Origin: Candidatus Sigynarchaeota archaeon
GTDB lineage: Archaea; Asgardarchaeota; Lokiarchaeia; Sigynarchaeales; Sigynarchaeaceae
NCBI GenBank assembly: GCA_030587525.1
Contig: JAUQYW010000047.1
Location: forward strand, 1 to 24,108
DNA: 24,108 nucleotides
Reading direction: 5' to 3'
The notes under the pieces were generated by a model. That model made no database searches and was not told the DNA's origin. It worked only from the letters and a program-made list of their open reading frames with translations. The position numbers and the translations under genes are program-made. Of the stretch, positions 9,401 to 17,127 are shown piece by piece (positions within the stretch are counted from its first letter, which is position 1; every line of letters begins with the position of its first letter).

Positions 9401-9517
9401 CTCGATCCGGCCGCGTGTCGCTTGTATGGTATTGCTCCCGAGCTGATCTCGAAAAAATTAACTAGCCAGCTTGATGAATGCACCCCGGATGAAGATACTA
9501 GTGAAATGGATGGATGA
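6491..9517 (+). CDS. Eco57I/type IIG-like adenine-specific DNA methyltransferase
   Basis: This 1008-residue protein is a gamma-class N6-adenine methylase. The S-adenosylmethionine motif I, DACGSGAF, begins at residue 271, and the catalytic motif IV, NPPY, is at 474-477. The roughly 200-residue gap between them is typical of Eco57I-type and BREX PglX-type enzymes. Before motif I is a helical region with NRVVFTWFLQ and a YTPDHIS segment found in this family. After motif IV comes a long C-terminal region expected to hold target recognition. I see no obvious PD-(D/E)XK nuclease at the N-terminus, and the protein starts where the helical linker normally begins, so it may be modification-only. No PglZ, BrxC or DISARM helicase lies nearby. 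It starts the defence-like part of the window. Confidence 0.85.
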   Translation: MTGDRFVEVQGIVDRFYADYERARKHLGASIRYPGKVSGDLRDEHATLIMNRVVFTWFLQTPVNGGSVITPGFMQTLLKECRAATNHAGNRPSGYFHVLCKLWFGYFNDGKERSATDGIFKGIPFLDGGLFTRREGIEIVDGKDTCDFIEIPDEIWNEIFTLLGHYSWTVNEVSARENNFSISPSILGHIYEKSCNQKESGSFYTPDHISNGIARKCIATIATDRVNRRFKTSYASFVDQVLKKKRLSPDELDQVSCLYFDVLLPLTICDDACGSGAFLVAAENVLVELHITCLQWLSSAHPGFAGHPGAPADPGNLYAIKKWIITRNLYGVDIQEGSVEIAKLRLWLSLIPAIHAGRVEPLPDIDCNLVAGNSLFGFVKLPRGTWGTSLLASTGTLTSLMQERASLKADSKAVKVEINRKIHELLDDLYAEKIRCDTGIAITPAQLASLKPLHWGFEFEAIATEGGFDAIIGNPPYVNNKMTSDLEKKLFMAFYGLSDDLYNYFFRRSFALVKDAGMLGFITSNTFMTIETKKSLRELLQARRLIEIRMPDPNLFKGIGVITAIVIAKNEACNDYTFTFTDDRTPLGGAKMYEISINTYKDALEKIFFVPDALNMQLYSKYNAVVKRLMDQWWDKISTSKNIAKNEPELRRYRSSLKAGDVTLLGLVTDGGQGMATANNGRFIGAVKGSAPAERIKATRPEKLWKFMEAMRESGKTVPEVAVAITFKQDAATFLSGKDEGQIRALFDAVKERYGRDIFGSGYVYRIVDPSEIADVRSLSDYEKKHGISSGKTFVPYSKGDKEGNRWYHETPFCIDWSVKNVAWLTSNSGKKGEGMPVVRNSTFYFREGICWGNVLNPNSMLVKAKLKPASVHDVGAMSLFSIIGTVNEKYLVCMLNSYIVFHIIRAFINNTVNLQMNDFRMIPIIIPSEHELRVFETIFDDAISIKKNLANSTINAADGKKQLVKIQERLDPAACRLYGIAPELISKKLTSQLDECTPDEDTSEMDG

Positions 9518-9601
9518 TGTTCCGCGCAAATTCTGCGAATGACTCGTCACTATGCACGGCGCCCGACAATACAATAAATTGCTCGTGATTGGAACTTAGA
9601 A

Positions 9602-9609
9602 GTATATAT
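9602..9609 (+). promoter_or_regulatory. TATA box for the LRR-DUF2341 gene
   Basis: TATATATT predicts transcription from about 9632. AGAGGA at 9634-9639 is a good Shine-Dalgarno, seven bases before the ATG at 9647. A second A+T element, ATATAATT at 9612-9620, lies just downstream and is an alternative. Confidence 0.55.
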
Positions 9610-9646
9610 TCACCAAGAGAAGATATAATTTTTAGAGGACTTACAT

Positions 9647-12298
9647 ATGTCAAACCCGCCATTTCCCGGTTCGGGGCCATTTGCTGGCAGCGATCCAATG
9701 GAGGCCATAAAAAAATTGCTCCAGATTATTGAAAGGCTTAAGAATCTCCAACAATCCGGGGCAGGATTGCAAGAAATAGAAGCTTTATTGAATAGTGAAC
9801 TCGCCAGCATTTTCTCGCCCGATCAAATGCAGATTCTCAGGGAACTCATAGCAAAAACGAGGGAACTTCAAGCAACGACGAGTGCGGCTATACCTCTAGA
9901 TTATGGATCGGTATTGCGACATTTCTTCATAGGACAAGGTCCAGCGCCAAAGCCAGCGCCAGCACAACCGGTTCCGTCGAATCAAGCCCTAGCAAGGGGA
10001 CCAAGCGGCCTGATACTTCCTTCAAGGCGATACAACGGATATGAGGTGTATATCTATGGCAAGCGCTATAGCGTGTCTGGTTCAAATCAAGGCCGCGTCT
10101 TGAATTTGCGCGGCCTTGGCATCAAGGATATTGCCGAGATCGAGGGCCTGAACACGATCAAGGCCATGGACGAGCTTGACCTCAGTAATAACGAGCTCTC
10201 GCGATTTGATGGCTTGGCCTCCATCCCCAGCCTGAAGCGATTGAAGCTCACCGATAATCGAATCACATCGCTCTATGCAATCAAGGACATGCACGCGTTA
10301 GAATATGCCGATCTCTCTGGCAACAAAATCTCGGAAATCCCGGAGTTGACGGGCGTGGAGAATCTCCACACGCTCTTACTCGATCGCAATTCCATCCATA
10401 CCATCCAAGGTCTTGGCCGGTGCTTGAAACTCAAGACATTATCCTTGAACGAAAACAAAATCGAATCAATATCGGGGCTGGACAACCTCGTTGATCTCGA
10501 TACTCTCCAGCTCGGGTCCAACGACATCGAAAGGATCGGCGGGCTTGATAACTTGCGCAACGTGAAGTCCATCGTACTGAGCAAGAACCGCATTTCTCGA
10601 ATCCAGGGATTGGATGTGTGCATGGATCTCCAACGACTCGCCTTGCCTGGAAATCAGATCGTGACTATGGAAAATCTGGAACGCCTTGTCAATCTTGAGG
10701 AATTACGGCTCGCGGGTAATATGATTCGTGAGATCGCAGGCCTTGATACCCTTGGTAAGCTCAAGATATTGCAGTTGGGCGATAATAAAATCGCGGCCAT
10801 CAGTGGCCTTGATGCATTATCGAATTTGGAAGTTTTGGAGTTGCACAATAACCAGATCGGGGAATTGAAAGGTATCGGTAATCTGTACAAGTTGCAAGCC
10901 TTGTCAATCGACGGGAATTCAATCCCGCGTGAAATTTTTGACGAGATCAAGGCGATCGAGGGGATTTTACCCAACCCACTAAATTATATCGGATATATTG
11001 CATCACGGGAGCTTTCACCCTCGGCCGAGGCCATTCAGCAGCTTGCTGATAATGCTGACAAGGTTCTGGTCTTCCGGCTCCAAATGATTCTTGCTGCTGC
11101 TAAAAAGATGCACATTCCTAATCTTGCTGCAAGGGCTGGCCTCCCAACAGATGTACTTTTAGAAAAACTAGACCGGTGGAAGCAAGCGATACCTTGTAAA
11201 GTCGAGGGAGATTTTGTCTCGATCGTCAAAAGTGCTTCCGAGACAATGTTTGAACCAGCGCAGCACGCTGCCTCAGGCTCGGCAAACGTGAACGTCGCAA
11301 TTGAAGGACGATCATCCAAGGTGACGGCGACCCCGCGATTGTTCAAACGACGGATCGCACTTTCTCCCCCGACTCCGAGTAATGATTACCAAGTCCGCAT
11401 CGATCTCGGTCCTTCGACCATAGATTATGGAAAATGCCAACCTGGTGGTCATGATATCCGGTTCACCGATCTTGATGACCTACCGATACCTTACTGGATC
11501 GAAACGTGGAACGAGAACGGGCAATCTACGATCTGGGTTCGGGTCCACTCGGAAGGAACAAAGGAAATTATAATGACATATGGAAATCAAGGGCTCCAAT
11601 CCAAAAGCAACGGCAAGGCAGTCTTCGTGCTCTTCGACGACTTCGCAACAACCGAGATCAATAAAGATAAATGGCTCATCGATACAGATGATTGCAGCAC
11701 GGCATCGGTCAACGACAGCATTTTGACCCTAGAATCACACCCCACTGTAACAACGGAACTCTATTCGGTCATCGGTTTTTCGGATACATCCATTGATCGC
11801 AAAGAACCAGATCCCGCTGAAAAGGCGAAACCCAAGTACAAACAACAACCAACCCAACTTGGTCAAGTCATCTCCTTCGATGGCGATGGTTTCATAACCA
11901 GGACGTACCATCAGGGAAACGTGAGTAAGGATGATCACCTCGCCTGTTGGTTAACAGGTGAAATCAAATGGCAGCGTTCTAGCGTGGTTGCGTATTACAA
12001 GGATGACAAGCTCGTTACGGAACAAGACAAGAATATCCCCAAAGATTCTTTACCCATAAAACTATGGGTCATGGCAGGGTATTTTGGCCGTGATGTTAAC
12101 CGTGGCGCCGTCTTGACTGCAAAGCTTGTGAACGGGTATCCCGGCACGTCTATACGATTCCGCACGTGGCATTATTCCCGCGCAACCAAGGACAAGGGAT
12201 TGGACAGCGCTGTGTTAAAATGTGATTGGGTCGCTGTGCGAAAATGCTCCGTGGTGGAACCGGTACCCGCGTTTGGCAGCGAAGAATGTATCGAATAA
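9647..12298 (+). CDS. leucine-rich-repeat protein with DUF2341 and a C-terminal beta-sandwich
   Basis: The 883-residue protein has three parts. Residues 1-149 hold an amphipathic helical region and a Pro/Ala linker. Residues about 150-435 contain some 13 leucine-rich repeats of 22 residues with the pattern LxxLxLxxNxIxxIxGL, as in SDS22-like proteins. After a helical stretch, residues about 580-650 match DUF2341 (PIPYWIETWN, then IWVRVHSEG, MTYGN and FDDF), followed by a probable concanavalin-like beta-sandwich to the end. DUF2341 is usually seen in exported surface proteins. Here there is no signal peptide or membrane segment, so it is probably cytosolic. It lies 74 bases before the retron-like operon on the same strand, so a role as sensor or binding partner is possible but unproven. 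It has its own promoter and Shine-Dalgarno. Confidence 0.8.
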   Translation: MSNPPFPGSGPFAGSDPMEAIKKLLQIIERLKNLQQSGAGLQEIEALLNSELASIFSPDQMQILRELIAKTRELQATTSAAIPLDYGSVLRHFFIGQGPAPKPAPAQPVPSNQALARGPSGLILPSRRYNGYEVYIYGKRYSVSGSNQGRVLNLRGLGIKDIAEIEGLNTIKAMDELDLSNNELSRFDGLASIPSLKRLKLTDNRITSLYAIKDMHALEYADLSGNKISEIPELTGVENLHTLLLDRNSIHTIQGLGRCLKLKTLSLNENKIESISGLDNLVDLDTLQLGSNDIERIGGLDNLRNVKSIVLSKNRISRIQGLDVCMDLQRLALPGNQIVTMENLERLVNLEELRLAGNMIREIAGLDTLGKLKILQLGDNKIAAISGLDALSNLEVLELHNNQIGELKGIGNLYKLQALSIDGNSIPREIFDEIKAIEGILPNPLNYIGYIASRELSPSAEAIQQLADNADKVLVFRLQMILAAAKKMHIPNLAARAGLPTDVLLEKLDRWKQAIPCKVEGDFVSIVKSASETMFEPAQHAASGSANVNVAIEGRSSKVTATPRLFKRRIALSPPTPSNDYQVRIDLGPSTIDYGKCQPGGHDIRFTDLDDLPIPYWIETWNENGQSTIWVRVHSEGTKEIIMTYGNQGLQSKSNGKAVFVLFDDFATTEINKDKWLIDTDDCSTASVNDSILTLESHPTVTTELYSVIGFSDTSIDRKEPDPAEKAKPKYKQQPTQLGQVISFDGDGFITRTYHQGNVSKDDHLACWLTGEIKWQRSSVVAYYKDDKLVTEQDKNIPKDSLPIKLWVMAGYFGRDVNRGAVLTAKLVNGYPGTSIRFRTWHYSRATKDKGLDSAVLKCDWVAVRKCSVVEPVPAFGSEECIE

Positions 12299-12338
12299 AT
12301 AGGAAAATGATCATAATTGCCGTATCAAGCGAGACAAG

Positions 12339-12347
12339 ATATTTAAC
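12339..12347 (+). promoter_or_regulatory. TATA-like element of the retron-like operon
   Basis: ATATTTAAC is centred near 12343 and predicts a start at about 12370, almost at the ATG at 12373. That would make a near-leaderless transcript. It suggests the HEAT-SWIM-RT genes have their own promoter in the 74-base gap after the LRR gene. Confidence 0.5.
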
Positions 12348-12372
12348 GAATTAGACGGAAGTAATCATTATA

Positions 12373-15177
12373 ATGATGCCATCAAAAAGAATACTCGAAG
12401 GCTTCCCGTTGAAGAAACGGATCATAATCTGGGGCTGGACAAAAGACAACCCAAGCTTTTTGTTGCTATTAGGTGGCGAGCAATGGAGGGAGGTTGGATT
12501 CCACAGATTTGAACTTCAGAATGAGTACAAGAATCCAGAAATACACCATTGGCCTGGTAACATGGGACATTTCCCCTCCTTCCAGCGTGAGGGCGGCGAT
12601 CCTTGGGAGCGCCGGCACCGTCATCGCTATAATCGACAAAACAGAGAAGAAGCCAATACTGGAAAACCAAACATTACCTACGCGGACATATTCCACATTA
12701 ATGCCCCCGAGCTCGCTCGCATGTTGAAAAATCACCCATCCTTGCCCGCGGACTTTCGCCCGGTCGAGGACCCCAACGAGATCTTGAAATTACAAGGCGA
12801 TCAGCTGCAATTTCTAGATCTCGTGATAAACATGCTCTCAAATCCGCGAATCTATTCCAGGAAGAAAGCTCTCGACATGCTCATCGCTAAAAATCCCCCA
12901 AAGAGCCTCTACCAGCGATTATTGCAAATTGGAAGCTCAGAATTCATAAGTGGTTTGTTCTTACAATTAGCAAAGGTGGCAAACCCGGTATTAAAGGAGG
13001 AAGCCACCGCCATTATCGTGGATGAAATCGAGTGGGTAGGTCCAGCATATGCTAACGGAATACGTCGATGTGCCCGATTGTATCTCGTGTCCATTGATGC
13101 TGTTAAACGACAAAAACAAATCGAAACTATTCGCAATTCCGTGCCACGCATGAACATGTGGCCCAAGATGAAGGTTGTATTGGAATCAGATAACAAATGG
13201 CTTAAGAAAAGAGCGGGTCCGATAACCGATCCCGACCAGCCTGTACCAAGGAAGATAATCGATGAAGTAATGCGCAGAAATGATGACGAACCCCCGATCG
13301 AGCCAGGGCCGTTTAATACCGAGAAAGGGGAATTTCGCTATATCGATTTCAAGCATACAATGCAAATGGCTGAGATTTTTGATTTGCCCGATGTCATCGG
13401 CAAGCTCGCGTATTTCTTGGACACGCCTCCGATTAATGAGCTAATCGATTTTGATCAAAAGTCAACCTTGAATTATTTCCAGCGATACATCGTACGGGTC
13501 ATCAACAAGTATGCGCGGGAATCGGACGAAAAGTTCCTCAAAGTGTTCAAGCAGCTCATGCTCAGTTACACCCCGGATGATTACGTGGGCAGGAAATACA
13601 AGGACGAGTTTGCTACGAATGTAATTTTGACGTATTATCTCTATAATTCGTCGAATTTTAACCTGTTGCATGTCAAAAACAAGATTCCCAGCCCCGATTG
13701 GCAAACTTCGACGGAAGAGGAGGATATCGAGAGCTGGGAACGGATCGAGTTCATGCCTGACCTCTGGGATCGGCACCTTACTTTCGTGGCCGAGCTAGCC
13801 AGAGATGCGAAGATCAAGCCCATATGGCGGTTCGCTTACGTGATATTAAGCAAATCACCTAAAGCTCAAGAGTTTTTCACCACAGGACCAATCCGACTCA
13901 TATCAAGCCTCGTCGCATCTCCATTTATGCCGCTAACAGACTTGGCAAAGCAAAAACTCCTTCAACGGGTAAATGCCATGGTAAACTTCGATCCTGACAC
14001 CTTGCTCGCCCTCATCGATAATTTCGACCCCCAGATCCAAGGCATGGCCAACAACTTTTATACGCGCACTCACGGCACCATGACTCCGACGCTCGTCGGG
14101 CGGCTCCTCCTTTCACAGAATGCACCGATCTGGCGTGCAGCAATGGAGGAATCCATGGCTAGTTTCAACCCGTCCCAATTCGCCGACCTCGTGAAAGTCT
14201 TACTGAACGAGATACCTTCCATCATCCGTGAAAAGAAGGAAATGCTAACCGTGCTTCTTGGGACGCTCTATTCGTTGATAGACAAGGTACGAGCCATACC
14301 ATCGGTAGATCGTAAGGATTTAGCAATACTGATACTGGACGCTTTGAATCGCGAGCCCTCTGTACCAGAATGGCTGCTTCGATTCCTCCAGGACATCATC
14401 TTCACCATCCCGCTTGAGGATTTACTCGTGTTCGAGTGGCCATCGGGTATCTCGGCGAATTACCCGACAATGGCCGTGCTTCTCGAAGTTCTTGCGAGCC
14501 GGCGGATTCCTTCCGATACCGTGATCACGGATGTCACCCGGAACGGGTCATCTCGAATGGTGAACTTGCTCGTCGAGCTCGTGGGGACACACGCGAAGGA
14601 AACGCCAGGAGCATTCACCAGTAATCAGCAAACCATGCTGCTGTTATTCGAATCCACGATCAAACCATTGAACGACGTCGCCGCAACCCTCGTGGCGAAC
14701 TTGCCACCAGATCAAGTAAAACTTCGAGACGAGCTGATCGCGCTCGCACTCGATTCTCCGGTCATTCAAGCCTTCCGGTTCGGTCTCGCGAGACTCGAAG
14801 CCATATACGGCGAAAAGATTCCCAGGGATCTCATCGTGCGGCTCATGGAACACGGCGCCCCCGAGGTAAAAGGATTCGTCGCCCGCAAATGCGCGCACGT
14901 GATCGAAACCCTTGGCGATGGTGACGTGGATCTCTTCATATATTACGTGAGAACCTTGCTCTTCTTGCCGAACCGATGCTCTCCAGATAAAAATTACTTG
15001 TACCAGCGGCTCGTGGAATTTGCAACGGTACACCCGAATCACGCAACAGTCGTGGAAAACTTGTTGCTCGAGCTGGGTAGCACGAGCGTGAGGCTGGAGT
15101 CCGAGAGAGCGCTCGTCGCCTTGGCAACGATTCACAAGGTAAAACGGACTGCCGTGCAGTCCCAGGAGGTGCGATGA
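12373..15177 (+). CDS. HEAT/ARM-repeat-like protein, first gene of the retron-like operon
   Basis: The 934-residue protein is mostly alpha-helical. From about residue 380 to the end it shows repeated pairs of amphipathic helices with Pro and Asp at the turns, as in HEAT/ARM solenoids. Repeat boundaries are degenerate and I cannot count them safely. The N-terminal 110 residues are different: aromatic and basic, with an Arg/His-rich stretch near residues 75-95. No enzyme motif or membrane segment is visible. The stop codon lies one base before the start of the SWIM gene, so the two are co-translated. From memory, type XIII retrons pair their RT with an ARM/HEAT protein and a WH-SWIM protein, and this order matches. 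A role as effector or scaffold is inferred from context only. Two ATG codons, at 12373 and 12376, compete as start. Confidence 0.65.
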   Translation: MMPSKRILEGFPLKKRIIIWGWTKDNPSFLLLLGGEQWREVGFHRFELQNEYKNPEIHHWPGNMGHFPSFQREGGDPWERRHRHRYNRQNREEANTGKPNITYADIFHINAPELARMLKNHPSLPADFRPVEDPNEILKLQGDQLQFLDLVINMLSNPRIYSRKKALDMLIAKNPPKSLYQRLLQIGSSEFISGLFLQLAKVANPVLKEEATAIIVDEIEWVGPAYANGIRRCARLYLVSIDAVKRQKQIETIRNSVPRMNMWPKMKVVLESDNKWLKKRAGPITDPDQPVPRKIIDEVMRRNDDEPPIEPGPFNTEKGEFRYIDFKHTMQMAEIFDLPDVIGKLAYFLDTPPINELIDFDQKSTLNYFQRYIVRVINKYARESDEKFLKVFKQLMLSYTPDDYVGRKYKDEFATNVILTYYLYNSSNFNLLHVKNKIPSPDWQTSTEEEDIESWERIEFMPDLWDRHLTFVAELARDAKIKPIWRFAYVILSKSPKAQEFFTTGPIRLISSLVASPFMPLTDLAKQKLLQRVNAMVNFDPDTLLALIDNFDPQIQGMANNFYTRTHGTMTPTLVGRLLLSQNAPIWRAAMEESMASFNPSQFADLVKVLLNEIPSIIREKKEMLTVLLGTLYSLIDKVRAIPSVDRKDLAILILDALNREPSVPEWLLRFLQDIIFTIPLEDLLVFEWPSGISANYPTMAVLLEVLASRRIPSDTVITDVTRNGSSRMVNLLVELVGTHAKETPGAFTSNQQTMLLLFESTIKPLNDVAATLVANLPPDQVKLRDELIALALDSPVIQAFRFGLARLEAIYGEKIPRDLIVRLMEHGAPEVKGFVARKCAHVIETLGDGDVDLFIYYVRTLLFLPNRCSPDKNYLYQRLVEFATVHPNHATVVENLLLELGSTSVRLESERALVALATIHKVKRTAVQSQEVR
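15165..15171 (+). promoter_or_regulatory. strong Shine-Dalgarno of the SWIM gene
   Basis: GGAGGTG lies inside the last codons of the HEAT-like gene, seven bases before the ATG at 15179. It fixes that start and shows that the SWIM protein is translated from the shared mRNA. Confidence 0.75.
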
Positions 15178-15178
15178 A

Positions 15179-17125
15179 ATGGAATTCAACTACAATTATT
15201 CTTCACCGTCCATGTATACTGTAAAGGATAACAAGGCGATACTCGGTCTAAGCCCAGACTTATCTCGACCGGAACGCGTTTCATTCGTCGGCAAGCTCAA
15301 GAATCCCTTGCCATTCCGCGACGCGATGCTAGTCCTCCGCGAGATCGTGATCTCGGATGCGCGGAAAAAAACGAAGAAACGGGAAGAATTTTTCACGTGG
15401 CTCACCCAAGAAGTGAACAGGCGTGCCATACTGCACAACGAGTTTCTCGGGAAAGAACGGGACCAGCTATCCAAGGAATTCGTTGGAATTTTTGATGAAA
15501 TCCAAAAAAAGCAAGAGAAACTCAAGAGCTTACGGAAACGACAGCACGAGCTTTCCACAGCGTTGGAAAAATACAACGTGTGGTACGATTATAACAGATT
15601 GTACTCGCAATTTAACGAGTTTCTCAGGACGAGGGACATCCAGCTGTATTATGCCCTTGATCCCGTTATCTCCGTGCACCCGGACATCGTATGTTTCGAG
15701 GCATTTTCGAAAGACGAGTCCATCTATGGAAACTTGTCAGTCGATCGCACCGAGTTTGACATCACGGGAACACCCCAACTCGGCACCACGAATATTGACT
15801 TCTCGGCGAAGCTTGGCAAGGAAATCGAGAGGTTCCGTTCCTACAACGAGCTCGAGCTTGCGGTTAACCCCGAAGGATTTGCCGTCGAGACCGGAGTCAC
15901 GGCCAAGCACGTGGAAAAGAAGATTGACTTGCCCGAGTCCTGGGTGAAGGGCTTCAACCAAGTCTCCACCGCCGCGGGATTGTCAGGGATAGAGGTGAAT
16001 CTCTCGCCGGCAGACTTTTACGCCATATGCACGTTCTTGCGGCGGCATCGGGCACGTAAGAGCCCGCGTGCCACGATCTGGACTCTTGATCCCGGGAAAC
16101 CGATCAAGATCTTGTTCCAGCCCTGGAACACTGAGATCACGCTCGCATCCGTTTACAAGGGCGCCAGCAAGCAAGTCGAGAAGATCTGGGGAAGCCGTCG
16201 ATGGCTCGTGCTCGAGCGGCTCGTGCCCATCGCGAATGGATTCAAGCTCAAGATTCTCGGGTTCGGCATGCCCATGTTCGTCATCGCCGACATCGGTGGA
16301 CTCAAGATGACCATTGGTTTCTCTTCATGGTCGTCGAATGACTGGGCGCGCGGCACGGCCTTCAATATCATGGCTGGATTTTTGAACCAAGGAGACGCAG
16401 CGGTCGGCGAAGCGTTGAAACGTGAACGAGCCATGTCATTCGAGCAGCTTTCCAAGCAATTTAACTCGCTATCATCGGCACAAGTGCAAGCCGGCGTCGG
16501 GATGCTTATGCGCCGTGGCGAAGCGTACTTTGATCTTGCCCAAGGGCGATATTTCTACCGTCGTTTGAGCGCGATCCCGCTTCCCGAGTCTCTGTGGGCG
16601 CCAAACCAGTTGGAACTCAGCGTCGTGAAACTGCTGGCGGATATCGAGAATCGCCCGTCAATAGCACGTTTCGAGTTTGTCATGGACGGCGAGGGCATGC
16701 TGCACGCATCGCTGTACATGGGCGAAGAAACAACAAAGGGATTCCCTGCCCCGCGGACGGGGAAATACTCGACGGGCGGCACGGCAAACCAGCCGAAGGT
16801 AGAGGCGCACGTGCTGTTGAACAACGATGGACAAGTTGAAAAAGTCAAGTGCTCATGCCGGGAATTCCAAGAAGGAGAGCGGAACATCTCGGAACCGTGC
16901 CAGCATTTGCTCGTGCTGTTCGTGAAAGCGAGGGACCATGCTAACTTGCCACCCGTGATAGGATTGAAGGTGGATGATGTCTTCTCGGAGCAGAAGAAAG
17001 CGAAAGTGACCGGGCCAAAAGCAAAGCCCAAGAAAGCACGTCGACGTCGTGATGAAGACGAGGATGAAGATTCTGACGATGGTGAGGACGATGACGATTC
17101 CGACGACGAGGGGGATGAGGACTAA
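15179..17125 (+). CDS. winged-helix/SWIM zinc-finger protein of the retron-like operon
   Basis: This 648-residue protein contains a SWIM zinc finger, C558-x-C560-x13-C574-x-H576, a motif known for binding DNA or protein. A winged-helix-like segment precedes it at about residues 415-465 (SFEQLSKQF, then VGMLMRRGEAYFDL). Residues 60-140 include a charged, probably coiled-coil stretch. The remaining N-terminal region is unfamiliar mixed alpha/beta. The C-terminus is unusual: a Lys/Arg-rich patch followed by about 25 nearly continuous Asp/Glu/Ser residues. It lies between the HEAT-like and RT genes with gaps of one and two bases. This domain pair and neighbourhood fit the WHSWIM protein that I recall for type XIII retrons. 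Its job there is not established, but nucleic-acid recognition of the RT product is a reasonable inference. Confidence 0.75.
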   Translation: MEFNYNYSSPSMYTVKDNKAILGLSPDLSRPERVSFVGKLKNPLPFRDAMLVLREIVISDARKKTKKREEFFTWLTQEVNRRAILHNEFLGKERDQLSKEFVGIFDEIQKKQEKLKSLRKRQHELSTALEKYNVWYDYNRLYSQFNEFLRTRDIQLYYALDPVISVHPDIVCFEAFSKDESIYGNLSVDRTEFDITGTPQLGTTNIDFSAKLGKEIERFRSYNELELAVNPEGFAVETGVTAKHVEKKIDLPESWVKGFNQVSTAAGLSGIEVNLSPADFYAICTFLRRHRARKSPRATIWTLDPGKPIKILFQPWNTEITLASVYKGASKQVEKIWGSRRWLVLERLVPIANGFKLKILGFGMPMFVIADIGGLKMTIGFSSWSSNDWARGTAFNIMAGFLNQGDAAVGEALKRERAMSFEQLSKQFNSLSSAQVQAGVGMLMRRGEAYFDLAQGRYFYRRLSAIPLPESLWAPNQLELSVVKLLADIENRPSIARFEFVMDGEGMLHASLYMGEETTKGFPAPRTGKYSTGGTANQPKVEAHVLLNNDGQVEKVKCSCREFQEGERNISEPCQHLLVLFVKARDHANLPPVIGLKVDDVFSEQKKAKVTGPKAKPKKARRRRDEDEDEDSDDGEDDDDSDDEGDED

Positions 17126-17127
17126 TC

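Noticed and set aside
6491..9517. BREX PglX or DISARM methylase
   Set aside because: No PglZ, BrxC, BrxL or DrmA/B-like gene is in the window, and the neighbours belong to other systems.
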